DNA of 64,000 bases, from NCBI GenBank assembly GCA_947498455.1, contig CANMKK010000016.1, forward strand, positions 49,611 through 113,610, given 5' to 3'. Source of the stretch: an uncultured Aquimarina sp. Its GTDB lineage: Bacteria > Bacteroidota > Bacteroidia > Flavobacteriales > Flavobacteriaceae. Made by a program: the position numbers and the translations under genes. Below are positions 25,955 to 34,224 of this stretch, in pieces (positions within the stretch are counted from its first letter, which is position 1; each line of letters begins with the position of its first letter). The notes below the pieces were generated by a model. It ran no database searches. It had not been told where the DNA came from and saw only the letters and a list, made by a program, of their open reading frames with translations.

Positions 25955-26053
25955 TTATATGTTTTTAGATATAATTTATACAAATGTAATAAATTATATG
26001 TGTTTACATATAAAATTTATTTTTAAACATGTTTTATATGTGTTTAGATATAA
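25955..26053. promoter_or_regulatory. Three spaced palindromes, candidate HipB operators
   Basis: Sites at 25955-25974, 25994-26013 and 26034-26053 follow TTATATG-N6-(C/G)ATATAA. The middle one is a perfect palindrome with spacer TGTTTA. Start-to-start spacing is 39 and 40 bases, close to four helical turns, which would place bound dimers on one face. A fourth half site (TTATATG) lies at 26088-26094. Confidence 0.75.
25981..25988 (-). promoter_or_regulatory. Candidate -7 box of the hipBST promoter
   Basis: On the minus strand this reads TACATTTG, a perfect match to the Bacteroidetes -7 consensus TAnnTTTG, 29-36 bases upstream of the hipB ATG. It is flanked on both sides by palindromes, as expected for autorepression. 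Confidence 0.6.
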
Positions 26054-26118
26054 GAACATTGAAAAACAACTCAGTGAATTCTTATAATTATATGTTATTA
26101 TAATTTTATAAAAACTAG

Positions 26119-26126
26119 TACGTTTG
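26119..26126 (+). promoter_or_regulatory. Candidate -7 box at the 2OG oxygenase start
   Basis: TACGTTTG is a perfect TAnnTTTG match ending only four bases before the ATG at 26131. If it is used, the mRNA would be leaderless or start inside the annotated gene. Confidence 0.4.
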
Positions 26127-26130
26127 TGAT

Positions 26131-28383
26131 ATGCAAGAATATTTAGAAAATATAATAAGCTTATTACAGGACATTAAAGGTAATGGTACGTTTGTAGTTT
26201 CTGGAACAAAGAATCTGATGGTACCTGGTCTTCGAATAGATGGATTTGGAGAAGTCAGTTTCCCTTTAGAAGTCAACCAGATTCAATCAATAATCAATGT
26301 ATCTCATAAAGCTCCTTTTGGAAAAGGTAGTAAAACTATCTATGATGATTCGGTACGTAATGTATGGGAAATAGATGCTGATTCCATTTCTTTTCATAAT
26401 CCAGAATGGCTTCCTTTTTTGAATACAATAGTAAATCAGGCAAAAAAAGGGCTTGGTTTTGAAAAACAAAATGTTGTACAAACTAATTTATACAAGCTTC
26501 TAATCTATGAATCTGGCAGTTTCTTCTTGCCTCATAAAGATTCTGAAAAAGAAAAGGGAATGTTTGGTACCTTAGTGATTGGATTGCCTAGTAAACATAC
26601 CGGAGGCGAACTGAAAGTAAGCTTTGACAACAGGACTCAAATAGTCGACTTTTCAGAAGCTTATACTACTTATAAATTGCCCTACACTGCTTTTTTTGCA
26701 GATTGCGAACACGAAATTAAACCTGTTACATCAGGCTATAGAATCTGCCTTGTGTATAATTTAGTAAACACTAATTCCAATTTACAAATAAAAAGTCCTA
26801 AGTTTAGTTTACAACAAAATAAAATATCGGATATCTTACATTCCTCTAAGGAAGAATTTAAAGAGCTACCAAAAGCCATTTTGTTAGGTCATGAATATAC
26901 ACCTGCCAATTTTTCGTTAACAAATTTAAAGAACCATGATAAACCAAGAGCTGAAGCATTGTTACATGCCGCCGAAAAAGCCGGATATTATGCACAATTG
27001 GCATTGGTAACGTATTATCAAAACGGTCAATTAGAAGCTGATTATGATTATTACGACAGTTATCGCAGATATAATCACGAACCCGAAGGAGATGGAACGA
27101 TGGGGGAAGTGTATGAAGAATATACTTATGTAGAACATTGGAATGGCAACAATCCAGGGTTGGGAAATTTAAGTATAGAAAAGAAAGATGTAATCGCTGA
27201 CCTCAATCTGGGGGAAGGAGAACCAACAGAAAAAGAAGAAGAAGGCTTTACTGGCAATGCAGGAATGACCATCGAATATTGGTATCATTATGGAGCTATT
27301 GTTTTATGGCCTAAAAGCAAACATATTTCAATCCTTAAAAACAGACCTGTTGAAAACAAATTGGAGTGGTTGGATTATTATATAAAGAAAAGTCATGTTC
27401 CTAATTCTGAATATATCTATGCCATAAGAGAACTCCTACTAGGGTTTTCTGAACCTAATTTTGATATTGGACGACGTGATACTTTAGATTTTAGTATTCT
27501 TGCCACAGCCATATGTTTTACCGATGATAAAATAATAGTAAATAAATTAAATAATAATCTAAGTAAGATATTTGATAATATCAACACAGAAAGCTGGTGT
27601 TCTTTACTAAAACAGTATAGCTTTACTTTGTTTAAAGAAGTCTTTGTAGCGGTAAAAAATTCTAATAACTTATATAAAATAGAGCATCTTATACATATTT
27701 TGAGAAAGATGACACAAGAGAAAGGAGAACTTAGTCCTGCACTCAAAAAACAAATAGAATATATTCCAAACTATATTAGTACTGATGATATCCATAATGT
27801 AACAGATTCTTATTTACACTATAAAGATAATGCTATTGGACGAATTGAAGTTGCAATTCGTCTGATACAAGATATTTTGCAACTGAGTACTTTTAAGAGT
27901 AAAGATATTACTTGGACTGAAATTACAACAAAGAAAATCACTAAATCTTTATCCAGAAAATATCTTAATAAGGTTATATTAAAGGCTTTATTAAATTCAA
28001 AAAACAAAACTCCATTGTTTTATAGCATCAAAGAGGTTTGCTTGCAAGAATTATTACATAAAACCAAAGAAAAACCGCAACCTCCTATTAATTGGACTAG
28101 AAAAGTTCCTAACTCAAAACGTAATTCTAAAGTTTGGGAAATGTTATCTCCTTTTTTAAGTTCTCCTGTAGATTCTGTTTATGAATATAGAGCAAATCAA
28201 CAGCTAAGACAGGAGATGGAAAATGTAATTAAAAGTGTAACGATTGATTTAAAAACTCAAACCATAACAAAAGGAAGACCTTATACTTTAAAAATAACCA
28301 AAACACAAAAAGAATACGAAAAATTATTAAAGTATTGGCACGAGGATAAAATGCTTTTAGAGCAGTTGAAGAAAACCTATTAA
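26131..28383 (+). CDS. 2-oxoglutarate/Fe(II)-dependent oxygenase-domain protein
   Basis: The 750-residue protein has an N-terminal prolyl-4-hydroxylase-like double-stranded beta-helix (about 30-215). The iron ligands are H135-x-D137 (FFLPHKDSEK) and H194 (CEHEIKP), and the 2-oxoglutarate-binding R204 is in SGYRICLVYN. The region from about 215 to 750 is helix-rich and without a motif I recognise. The start at 26131 is favoured because residues 10-45 belong to the domain. The substrate is unknown; family members hydroxylate protein prolines or other side chains. It is divergent from hipBST and shares its operator-rich intergenic region, so co-regulation is possible. No signal peptide is seen, so it is probably cytoplasmic. 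Confidence 0.82.
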   Translation: MQEYLENIISLLQDIKGNGTFVVSGTKNLMVPGLRIDGFGEVSFPLEVNQIQSIINVSHKAPFGKGSKTIYDDSVRNVWEIDADSISFHNPEWLPFLNTIVNQAKKGLGFEKQNVVQTNLYKLLIYESGSFFLPHKDSEKEKGMFGTLVIGLPSKHTGGELKVSFDNRTQIVDFSEAYTTYKLPYTAFFADCEHEIKPVTSGYRICLVYNLVNTNSNLQIKSPKFSLQQNKISDILHSSKEEFKELPKAILLGHEYTPANFSLTNLKNHDKPRAEALLHAAEKAGYYAQLALVTYYQNGQLEADYDYYDSYRRYNHEPEGDGTMGEVYEEYTYVEHWNGNNPGLGNLSIEKKDVIADLNLGEGEPTEKEEEGFTGNAGMTIEYWYHYGAIVLWPKSKHISILKNRPVENKLEWLDYYIKKSHVPNSEYIYAIRELLLGFSEPNFDIGRRDTLDFSILATAICFTDDKIIVNKLNNNLSKIFDNINTESWCSLLKQYSFTLFKEVFVAVKNSNNLYKIEHLIHILRKMTQEKGELSPALKKQIEYIPNYISTDDIHNVTDSYLHYKDNAIGRIEVAIRLIQDILQLSTFKSKDITWTEITTKKITKSLSRKYLNKVILKALLNSKNKTPLFYSIKEVCLQELLHKTKEKPQPPINWTRKVPNSKRNSKVWEMLSPFLSSPVDSVYEYRANQQLRQEMENVIKSVTIDLKTQTITKGRPYTLKITKTQKEYEKLLKYWHEDKMLLEQLKKTY

Positions 28384-28476
28384 TCTTATTGTTAAAAATT
28401 AATTGCAGCGATATTTTAAGAAGTTCGAACTTGTATTCTTTTGACAAACAATAAGTTATGACGATTTTTAAAAATC

Positions 28477-28511
28477 AAAAAAACCTATAAGTGTTTAGCT
28501 TACAGGTTTTT
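28477..28511 (-). terminator. Intrinsic terminator of tmRNA
   Basis: On the minus strand: AACCTGTAAG, 7-base loop, CTTATAGGTT, then a T-run. It begins 11 bases after the encoded tmRNA 3' end. Confidence 0.8.
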
Positions 28512-28521
28512 GTAGATTCTG

Positions 28522-28917
28522 TGGAGTCGGAGGGATTCGAACCCTCGTCCAAACAAGTAATACAATAGCTTTCTACACGCTTAGTTTTTGTTTAATTTTC
28601 GTCGATATGAAAGACCAAAAACCGCCAACGTATCGCTTATTCTTAATTAAATTTCGAAACTATATCAAGATACTATAGTTTCTAGGTTTACTTTTACGAT
28701 ACTCAAAACCAAACGCCATAAACCAAGGCTTTTGAAGAGTATCCTGCTTGTCTACCTTGTAGACCGAGGCATTATCCTACTAAAATTCAGATTATGCAGC
28801 TAGGGCGTAGTTATTCTCGCCGTTTAAAAAAGGTGAAATATGATATTTACGAGCTATATCCCAGCGCTCGACGTGCTTACCACTCTATTAATCTCGCTGT
28901 CAAAACCAGTCGACCCC
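28522..28917 (-). ncRNA. ssrA: Transfer-messenger RNA (tmRNA)
   Basis: This 396-nt RNA rescues stalled ribosomes. The 5' end GGGGUCG pairs with CGACUCC near the 3' end to form the acceptor stem. The T-arm region contains GGTTCGAATCC. The tag reading frame at 28792-28821 on this strand encodes GENNYALAA followed by TAA, ending in the usual hydrophobic ALAA degron. After the discriminator A the DNA reads CAG, so CCA is not encoded and must be added enzymatically. It is divergent from the dehydrogenase gene. Confidence 0.96.
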
Positions 28918-29067
28918 AATAGTATTTTCCTTAATTTGATTATCATTTAGGAACAATATCTTTCCATTATCCGTACTTTGATTAAAAAACATAAGGGCGG
29001 CAAAGATAATCATAATTATTATATCTTTGATCTCGTTTTAATAATACAAAATATATACCAATATTAT

Positions 29068-30276
29068 ATGATTACATTCGGAATTATTAAAGAGCGTAAA
29101 AATCCGCCAGATCGTCGGGTAGTCTTTTCTCCAAAAGGTATTAATAAAGTGGTTTCTAAATTTCCGAAAGCTGTTTTTAATGTAGAAAGTTCTGATATAA
29201 GGGTTTTTAGTGATACCGATTATAGACAGGAAAATATTGAAGTAGTAGATGCTCTAAATGAATGTGATGTGTTGTTAGGAGTTAAAGAAGTTCCTGTTTC
29301 TGCATTGATTTCTAATAAAAAATATTTTTTCTTTTCACATACAATCAAAAAACAACCTTATAATAGAGATTTATTAAAAGCGATATTAGAAAAGAATATA
29401 GAATTATATGATCATGAGGTGATCGTAAACAAAAAAGGGTTCAGGCTTATAGGCTTTGGTCGCTATGCAGGAATTGTAGGTACCTATAATGGTATAAGAG
29501 CATTGGGTCTTAAGAATGAGGGTTTTGACCTTCCTAAAGCAGAGACATTATCGGATCAAAAAGCATTAGAATCTGAATTATCTAAAATTACGTTACCTAA
29601 TGTAAAGATTGTTTTAACCGGAAATGGTAAAGTGGGTGGTGGCGCTAAGGAAGTGCTAGATGCTATGAGTATTAAAGAGATTTCAGTAGATGAATATCTT
29701 AATCAGGATTTTAATGAACCTGTATATGTACAATTAGATGTACTAGATTATAATAAAAGAAAAGATGGGCAAGTATTAGATAATATGGATTTTTATAAAA
29801 ATGCCAGTGCCTATGAAAGTACGTTTATGAGGTTTGCTAAAGTGAGTGATTTATATATAGCTGGCCACTTTTTTGGAGAAGGGGCGCCTTATATTTTTAC
29901 AAGAGAAGATGCTAAATCTACTGATTTTAATATTGGTGTAGTAGCTGATATTTCTTGTGATATTGATGGGCCTGTAGCATCGACATTGCGTTCTTCGACT
30001 ATAGCGGATCCAATTTATGGATATCATCCTGATAAGGAAATAGAGGTCGATTTTAAAGACCCTGAAGCAATTGTAGTGATGGCAGTAGATAATTTGCCTT
30101 GTGAATTGCCAAAAGATGCAAGTGAAGGCTTTGGAGAGATGTTTTTAGAGCATGTAATACCTGCTTTTTTTGATGGTGATGCAGATGGGGTATTAGAAAG
30201 AGCAAGGATGACACAGCAAGGTAAATTAACACCAAGATATGCATATTTACAGGATTATGTAGATGGCAGAGAATAA
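29068..30276 (+). CDS. NAD-dependent saccharopine/alanine dehydrogenase-like enzyme
   Basis: The 402 residues resemble the alanine dehydrogenase/pyridine nucleotide transhydrogenase superfamily, especially lysine-forming saccharopine dehydrogenases. The N-terminal half carries FGIIKERKNPPDRRVVFSP and GFGRYAGIVGTYNG. A nucleotide-binding stretch IVLTGNGKVGGGAKEVLDAM (about 210) follows, and the C-terminal part has VVADISCDIDGPVAST. An upstream ATG at 28978 would add 30 poorly conserved-looking residues close to the tmRNA promoter region, so I use 29068. The gene ends 28 bases before pyrF, probably as one transcript. The real substrate may be saccharopine, alanine or a related amino acid. Confidence 0.78.
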   Translation: MITFGIIKERKNPPDRRVVFSPKGINKVVSKFPKAVFNVESSDIRVFSDTDYRQENIEVVDALNECDVLLGVKEVPVSALISNKKYFFFSHTIKKQPYNRDLLKAILEKNIELYDHEVIVNKKGFRLIGFGRYAGIVGTYNGIRALGLKNEGFDLPKAETLSDQKALESELSKITLPNVKIVLTGNGKVGGGAKEVLDAMSIKEISVDEYLNQDFNEPVYVQLDVLDYNKRKDGQVLDNMDFYKNASAYESTFMRFAKVSDLYIAGHFFGEGAPYIFTREDAKSTDFNIGVVADISCDIDGPVASTLRSSTIADPIYGYHPDKEIEVDFKDPEAIVVMAVDNLPCELPKDASEGFGEMFLEHVIPAFFDGDADGVLERARMTQQGKLTPRYAYLQDYVDGRE

Positions 30277-30304
30277 TTATAAATATACAAACCTTACGAT
30301 TTAA

Positions 30305-31132
30305 ATGACTACTCAAAAGCTTATTGAACAAATATGGAAAAAGAAATCTTTTCTCTGTATAGGTTTAGATGTAGATCTAACTAAAATACCAAAACATATA
30401 TTAGAGACTGAAGATCCAATTTTTGAATTTAATAAGAAAATTATAGATGCTACACATCATTTGGCTGTATCCTATAAACCGAATACTGCATTTTATGAGG
30501 CTTATGGATTAAAAGGATGGCAATCTTTAGAGAAAACAATAAAGTATCTAAATAGTGAGTATCCCGATTTATATACAATAGCTGACGCGAAAAGAGGAGA
30601 TATTGGGAATACTAGTTCAATGTATGCTAAAGCTTTTTTCGAAGATTTAGCATTCGATTCTGTAACGGTAGCTCCTTATATGGGTAAAGATTCTGTAGAG
30701 CCATTTCTAGCGTTCGAGGATAAGCATACGATACTTTTGGCTTTGACATCTAATCAAGGAGCTTTTGATTTTCAAACTAAAAGCGTAGAAGGAGTAGAGT
30801 TGTATAAGCAAGTATTGAAAACTTCTAAGGGATGGGCAAATTCTAAAAACTTGATGTATGTGGTTGGTGCTACTAAAGCAGAGTACCTTGCTGATATTAG
30901 AAAAATTGTGCCAGATAGTTTTTTATTGGTTCCTGGAGTGGGTGCTCAGGGAGGAAATTTACAAGAAGTATGTAGATATGGAATTAATGATGACATAGGT
31001 TTATTGATAAATTCTTCTAGAGGAGTTATTTATGCTTCCGATGGATTAGATTTTGAAGAGGCAGCAAGAAGCAAAGCAAAAGAGCTGCAAAACCAAATGG
31101 AGAGAATATTAGAAATAAAACGAGGGAATTAA
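30305..31132 (+). CDS. pyrF: Orotidine-5'-phosphate decarboxylase
   Basis: The 275-residue protein is a group 2 OMP decarboxylase, which removes CO2 from OMP to give UMP in pyrimidine synthesis. The catalytic Asp-Lys-Asp cluster is seen in [13 protein letters not shown]. The phosphate-binding end reads [13 protein letters not shown]. An N-terminal [10 protein letters not shown] is the family start. It lies 28 bases after the dehydrogenase gene and ends inside an intrinsic terminator stem. Confidence 0.96.
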   Translation: MTTQKLIEQIWKKKSFLCIGLDVDLTKIPKHILETEDPIFEFNKKIIDATHHLAVSYKPNTAFYEAYGLKGWQSLEKTIKYLNSEYPDLYTIADAKRGDIGNTSSMYAKAFFEDLAFDSVTVAPYMGKDSVEPFLAFEDKHTILLALTSNQGAFDFQTKSVEGVELYKQVLKTSKGWANSKNLMYVVGATKAEYLADIRKIVPDSFLLVPGVGAQGGNLQEVCRYGINDDIGLLINSSRGVIYASDGLDFEEAARSKAKELQNQMERILEIKRGN

Positions 31133-31152
31133 ATATTTAATCCCCTCGTTTT
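31117..31152. terminator. Terminator shared by pyrF and the small membrane gene
   Basis: AAAACGAGGG-A-ATTAAA and its inverted copy form a long stem that overlaps the pyrF stop codon. It is flanked by A-rich and T-rich runs, so it can work on both strands. It also lies 17 bases after the end of the convergent small gene at 31170-31286. Confidence 0.8.
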
Positions 31153-31169
31153 ATTAATTTTAAATAAAA

Positions 31170-31286
31170 TTAACGTTTGTTGTCTCTATAAACTTGCATT
31201 GCATAACCAATAAGTCCATAGGTAATAAAACCGGCAAAAAGTGCCACAATAGAATAACCAATAAGGTTTAGTAATATTGAATTCAT
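31170..31286 (-). CDS. Small single-pass membrane protein (38 aa)
   Basis: The frame reads MNSILLNLIG... to ...QVYRDNKR and stops. Most of its length (about 5-32) is one hydrophobic helix with Gly and Tyr, followed by a short positively charged tail. It is convergent with pyrF and shares its terminator. I do not recognise a named family. The clean hydrophobic-then-charged layout and the terminator directly after the stop support a real gene. Confidence 0.6.
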   Translation of the reverse strand: MNSILLNLIGYSIVALFAGFITYGLIGYAMQVYRDNKR

Positions 31287-31629
31287 AGCCCCATATTTTA
31301 AATTAATAATCCTGAATATAAAGATAATTTAGTTTAATTCCTAATTTTAAACACTTAATTATTAGTTGTTTAGTTGGTTTTCTTTAGATTGTTTTCATTA
31401 TTTTTTATTAAAATAAATCAAAATTTATTGAAGCTTTTGTATGAAGGGTTGCTCAGTTTTTTTGTTTGAAGAGTTTTTTTTAAAAGTAAAAAACATTTTT
31501 TATACGAATTATTTATAGTGTTGAAATTTATGTTCTTGACTCTTGTTTCTTGAAAAGCGTTTGTCAAGCTTGCCGAAGTAACAGTGATCCTTAACCTTTA
31601 CCAGATACTAATAATTATTTTTAATAAAG
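31287..31629. other. Intergenic region before the metal-receptor gene
   Basis: About 340 AT-rich bases between divergent genes. I see no further gene and no clear consensus promoter or repeat. Confidence 0.4.
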
Positions 31630-32418
31630 GTGAAAAAAATAACATACACAGATCAATTAAATAGGAATGTTGAGGTTTTACAATCACCTAAGCGTATTGT
31701 ATCATTAGTGCCTTCGCAAACAGAACTTTTAGTAGCTTTAGGCTTATTAGACAAGATTGTTGGTGTAACTAAGTTTTGTGTGCATCCATCTACTATTAGA
31801 AAGCAAAAAAGAGTAGTAGGAGGGACAAAGGATATCCATCTTGATAAGATTAGAAGTTTAAAGCCAGATATTGTTCTATGCAATAAGGAAGAGAATACTA
31901 AAGAAATTGTTCAGTTATTAGAAAAAGAATTCACAGTCCACGTATCTGATATATCTTCTATACCGGATTCTTTGGAAATGATTCATCAGTATGGTGATAT
32001 TTTTGATAAAAAATCTCAAGCTTATGATCTAATTTCTATCATTAGAAAGGAGTGTAGGTTATTTAAGGAGTTTGTTAAAAATATTCCCCAAAAAAGAGTA
32101 GCATATTTCATATGGCGAAAACCTTGGATGCTTGCCGGAAGAAATACTTTTATTGACTATTTATTAGGGCTTAATAATTATTTTAATGTTATTAGTTACG
32201 AACGCTATCCTGAGATATCAGTAGAAGAACTTAGCAAACTTAAAGATATAGATATTCTGTTATTATCATCAGAGCCTTTTCCGTTTTCTGAAACGCACAT
32301 GAATGAATTGAAACTAATAATTCCCAATGTAGAAATCAAATTAGTGGATGGAGAATATTTTTCGTGGTATGGCTCCAGATTAAAGGATGCTTTTGATTAT
32401 TTCAGAACATTACACTAA
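31630..32418 (+). CDS. Helical-backbone metal receptor (BtuF/FhuD-like binding protein), no signal peptide
   Basis: The 262 residues fold-match periplasmic binding proteins of the BtuF/cobalamin class: PKRIVSLVPSQTELLVALG near the N-terminus, VVGGTKDIHLDKIRSLKPDIVL, and a C-terminal lobe with LAGRNTFIDYLL. Such proteins normally carry a signal peptide. This one starts directly with the domain (GTG at 31630, MKKITYTDQLNRNVEVL), and no in-frame extension gives a leader. It may act in the cytoplasm or need another export route. The ligand could be cobalamin, heme or another iron complex. The window also encodes a B12-dependent mutase, but the genes are not adjacent. Confidence 0.8.
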   Translation: MKKITYTDQLNRNVEVLQSPKRIVSLVPSQTELLVALGLLDKIVGVTKFCVHPSTIRKQKRVVGGTKDIHLDKIRSLKPDIVLCNKEENTKEIVQLLEKEFTVHVSDISSIPDSLEMIHQYGDIFDKKSQAYDLISIIRKECRLFKEFVKNIPQKRVAYFIWRKPWMLAGRNTFIDYLLGLNNYFNVISYERYPEISVEELSKLKDIDILLLSSEPFPFSETHMNELKLIIPNVEIKLVDGEYFSWYGSRLKDAFDYFRTLH

Positions 32419-32471
32419 CAATAAGATTCTTTCGTATGCAGATGTGTTTTGATTCGTATAGGATTTAACCT

Positions 32472-32645
32472 TTAACTTTGACTCTCAATACTTCTTATTT
32501 CTTTTAATATTTTCTCTGCTTCTTTGTGTAGAAGTTCACTTTTAATCTGATCTTTTATAGAAATCTCATATGCATTCTTAATAAGCTTACAATAATTACT
32601 TTTAAGCTTATCTAATTTCGTTTTATGACGTACCCAACTCAACAT
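32472..32645 (-). CDS. Small helical protein, Lacal_2735-like (57 aa)
   Basis: The frame starts MLSWVRHKTKLDKLKSNYCK and ends KEIRSIESQS. It is strongly helical and charged (KLKSNYCKLIKNAYEIS, then EAEKILKEI), like the small Lacal_2735-type proteins found widely in Flavobacteriaceae (recognised by pattern only). Function unknown. Convergent with the metal-receptor gene. Confidence 0.65.
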   Translation of the reverse strand: MLSWVRHKTKLDKLKSNYCKLIKNAYEISIKDQIKSELLHKEAEKILKEIRSIESQS

Positions 32646-32785
32646 TTTCTTTTTCCTGTATTTTTATACAAAGATATTTTTTTCTAAGTTGTTCATTCTT
32701 AATTCTGAGTTAAGTTTCCTCTAATGGGGCGTTAAAAGTAAGTGGAGATCAATTAATTAAGACGTAGGTGTGGGAATTGTTTAAT

Positions 32786-32816
32786 AAAAAAAAAGACTGC
32801 CTTTTCAGGCAGCCTC
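32786..32816 (-). terminator. Intrinsic terminator after susD-like gene
   Basis: On the minus strand: AGGCTGCCT, loop GAAA, AGGCAGTCT, then nine T. It starts 25 bases after the SusD stop. Confidence 0.9.
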
Positions 32817-32840
32817 TTGTAATTTAATTTTTTTAATCTA

Positions 32841-34181
32841 TTATAGATTTGGGTTTACATCAATTTCTCTTTGGGGAATAGGGAGAATTAATCTCTCACT
32901 GTTATATTGTAAATCTCCAACTCTTAGCTTTAATCTTTTTATATCGTGTATTTTATGTCCTTCAAAAGAAAGTTCTCTATTTCTTTCGGCTAAAATATCT
33001 TCTAAAGTAACTGTTGTAAGTGTAGTTGCGTTTGATCTTTTTCTAATTTCATTAATATCCCATAAAGGTGTTGCTCCTACTGCAGTACCTAATCTAAAGT
33101 TTGATTCGGCAGTAATAAGATACATCTCTGCAATTCTAATGAAAGGAATGTTTCTGGAAAGTTCCCACTTGAAAGTACCTTTTCCTCCGGTTAATGTAGT
33201 GTTAAAGAACGCAGCTCTTCGGTCATTTAAAGGTTCATCAAAAATGGTTAAAAAATCATCGGTTATAGCAATGTCAGGATTTCCTGATCTTCCTCCGAAC
33301 GCTTCTCCAGCCCAAAAATCATTCATATGGTTATTACCTCTATCTTGATCGGTATATTGCCAGGCGAATATATCTTCACTGCTATTATTGTTTTGGTTGA
33401 AAGCCATAAAGTATTCATTAGTAAGGCTATGAATGTTAGTGTTTATTACTTCATTTGCAGAGGTAAGGGCTCTTTCATAATCACCTTGCTGTAAGTATAC
33501 TCTTGCCAATAATGCCAGTGCTGCATTCTTTGTGGCAAAAATTCCGTTATAGTTAGGTAGTAAATTAGCAGCATCCGTTAAGTCGTTGATAACGAATTCA
33601 TATACTTCTCCAATTGTCTTTTTAGAAGGACGAGTTACATCATCTAGTTTATAAACAGGATCAGTAATAATAGGAACTCCCGGTTCTTGTGCATTGTCCC
33701 CATTTTCATATGGTTTGGCAAAAAAACGTACTAGGTCAAAATATACTAATGCTCTTAAAAACTTTGCTTCACCTTCGTTTCTGTTTTTTATATTCTCATC
33801 TTCAAACAAATCTAGCTTGTCTAATACAATATTAGTTTGGTTACTAATATCGTAAGAGTTTAACCAAAAATTTTGAACAAAACTATTTGTAGTACTAATC
33901 GTTTTGATGTTAAATTCTTGCGGTTCTGCAAAAGTACCGTTCCATTTTAAATCTGTATGATTAGCAAGAAGTTCTGATATTGTATGAATCCTTCCTCCAT
34001 AACTTTCTCCTTTAGCAGCTTCTGCATAAATTCCAATTAGTAAACGAGTTATATTTTCAGAAGTGCTTAGAGCTTCTTCAGTAGAAATTGCTTGTCTAGG
34101 TTCTGTATCTAGTTTCGTTTCACAATTCACAGATAATAAAGTGAATACTAGAAGGGCTATTGTTTTTAAATAGGTTTTCAT
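32841..34181 (-). CDS. RagB/SusD-family outer-membrane nutrient-binding lipoprotein
   Basis: The 446-residue protein has a lipoprotein signal (LLSVNC, Cys20) and the SusD layout of TPR-like helices. Family cues are EAKFLRALVYFDLVRFF, ALLARVYLQQGDYERAL and the C-terminal ILAERNRELSFEGHKIHDI. An upstream ATG at 34235 overlaps susC; the one at 34181 gives a proper lipoprotein start. SusD proteins cap SusC transporters and deliver glycans or peptides. It lies just after the SusC gene and ends with a strong terminator. No glycoside hydrolase is next to the pair, so the cargo is unknown. Confidence 0.93.
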   Translation of the reverse strand: MKTYLKTIALLVFTLLSVNCETKLDTEPRQAISTEEALSTSENITRLLIGIYAEAAKGESYGGRIHTISELLANHTDLKWNGTFAEPQEFNIKTISTTNSFVQNFWLNSYDISNQTNIVLDKLDLFEDENIKNRNEGEAKFLRALVYFDLVRFFAKPYENGDNAQEPGVPIITDPVYKLDDVTRPSKKTIGEVYEFVINDLTDAANLLPNYNGIFATKNAALALLARVYLQQGDYERALTSANEVINTNIHSLTNEYFMAFNQNNNSSEDIFAWQYTDQDRGNNHMNDFWAGEAFGGRSGNPDIAITDDFLTIFDEPLNDRRAAFFNTTLTGGKGTFKWELSRNIPFIRIAEMYLITAESNFRLGTAVGATPLWDINEIRKRSNATTLTTVTLEDILAERNRELSFEGHKIHDIKRLKLRVGDLQYNSERLILPIPQREIDVNPNL

Positions 34182-34224
34182 TTGCTTTGCTTTTTTTAAG
34201 GTACTATAATGACCAATATTGTTA

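Noticed and set aside
28978..29067. N-terminal extension of the dehydrogenase
   Set aside because: The 30 residues are Asn/Tyr/Ile-rich spacer-like sequence next to the tmRNA 5' end. The family start is at 29068.
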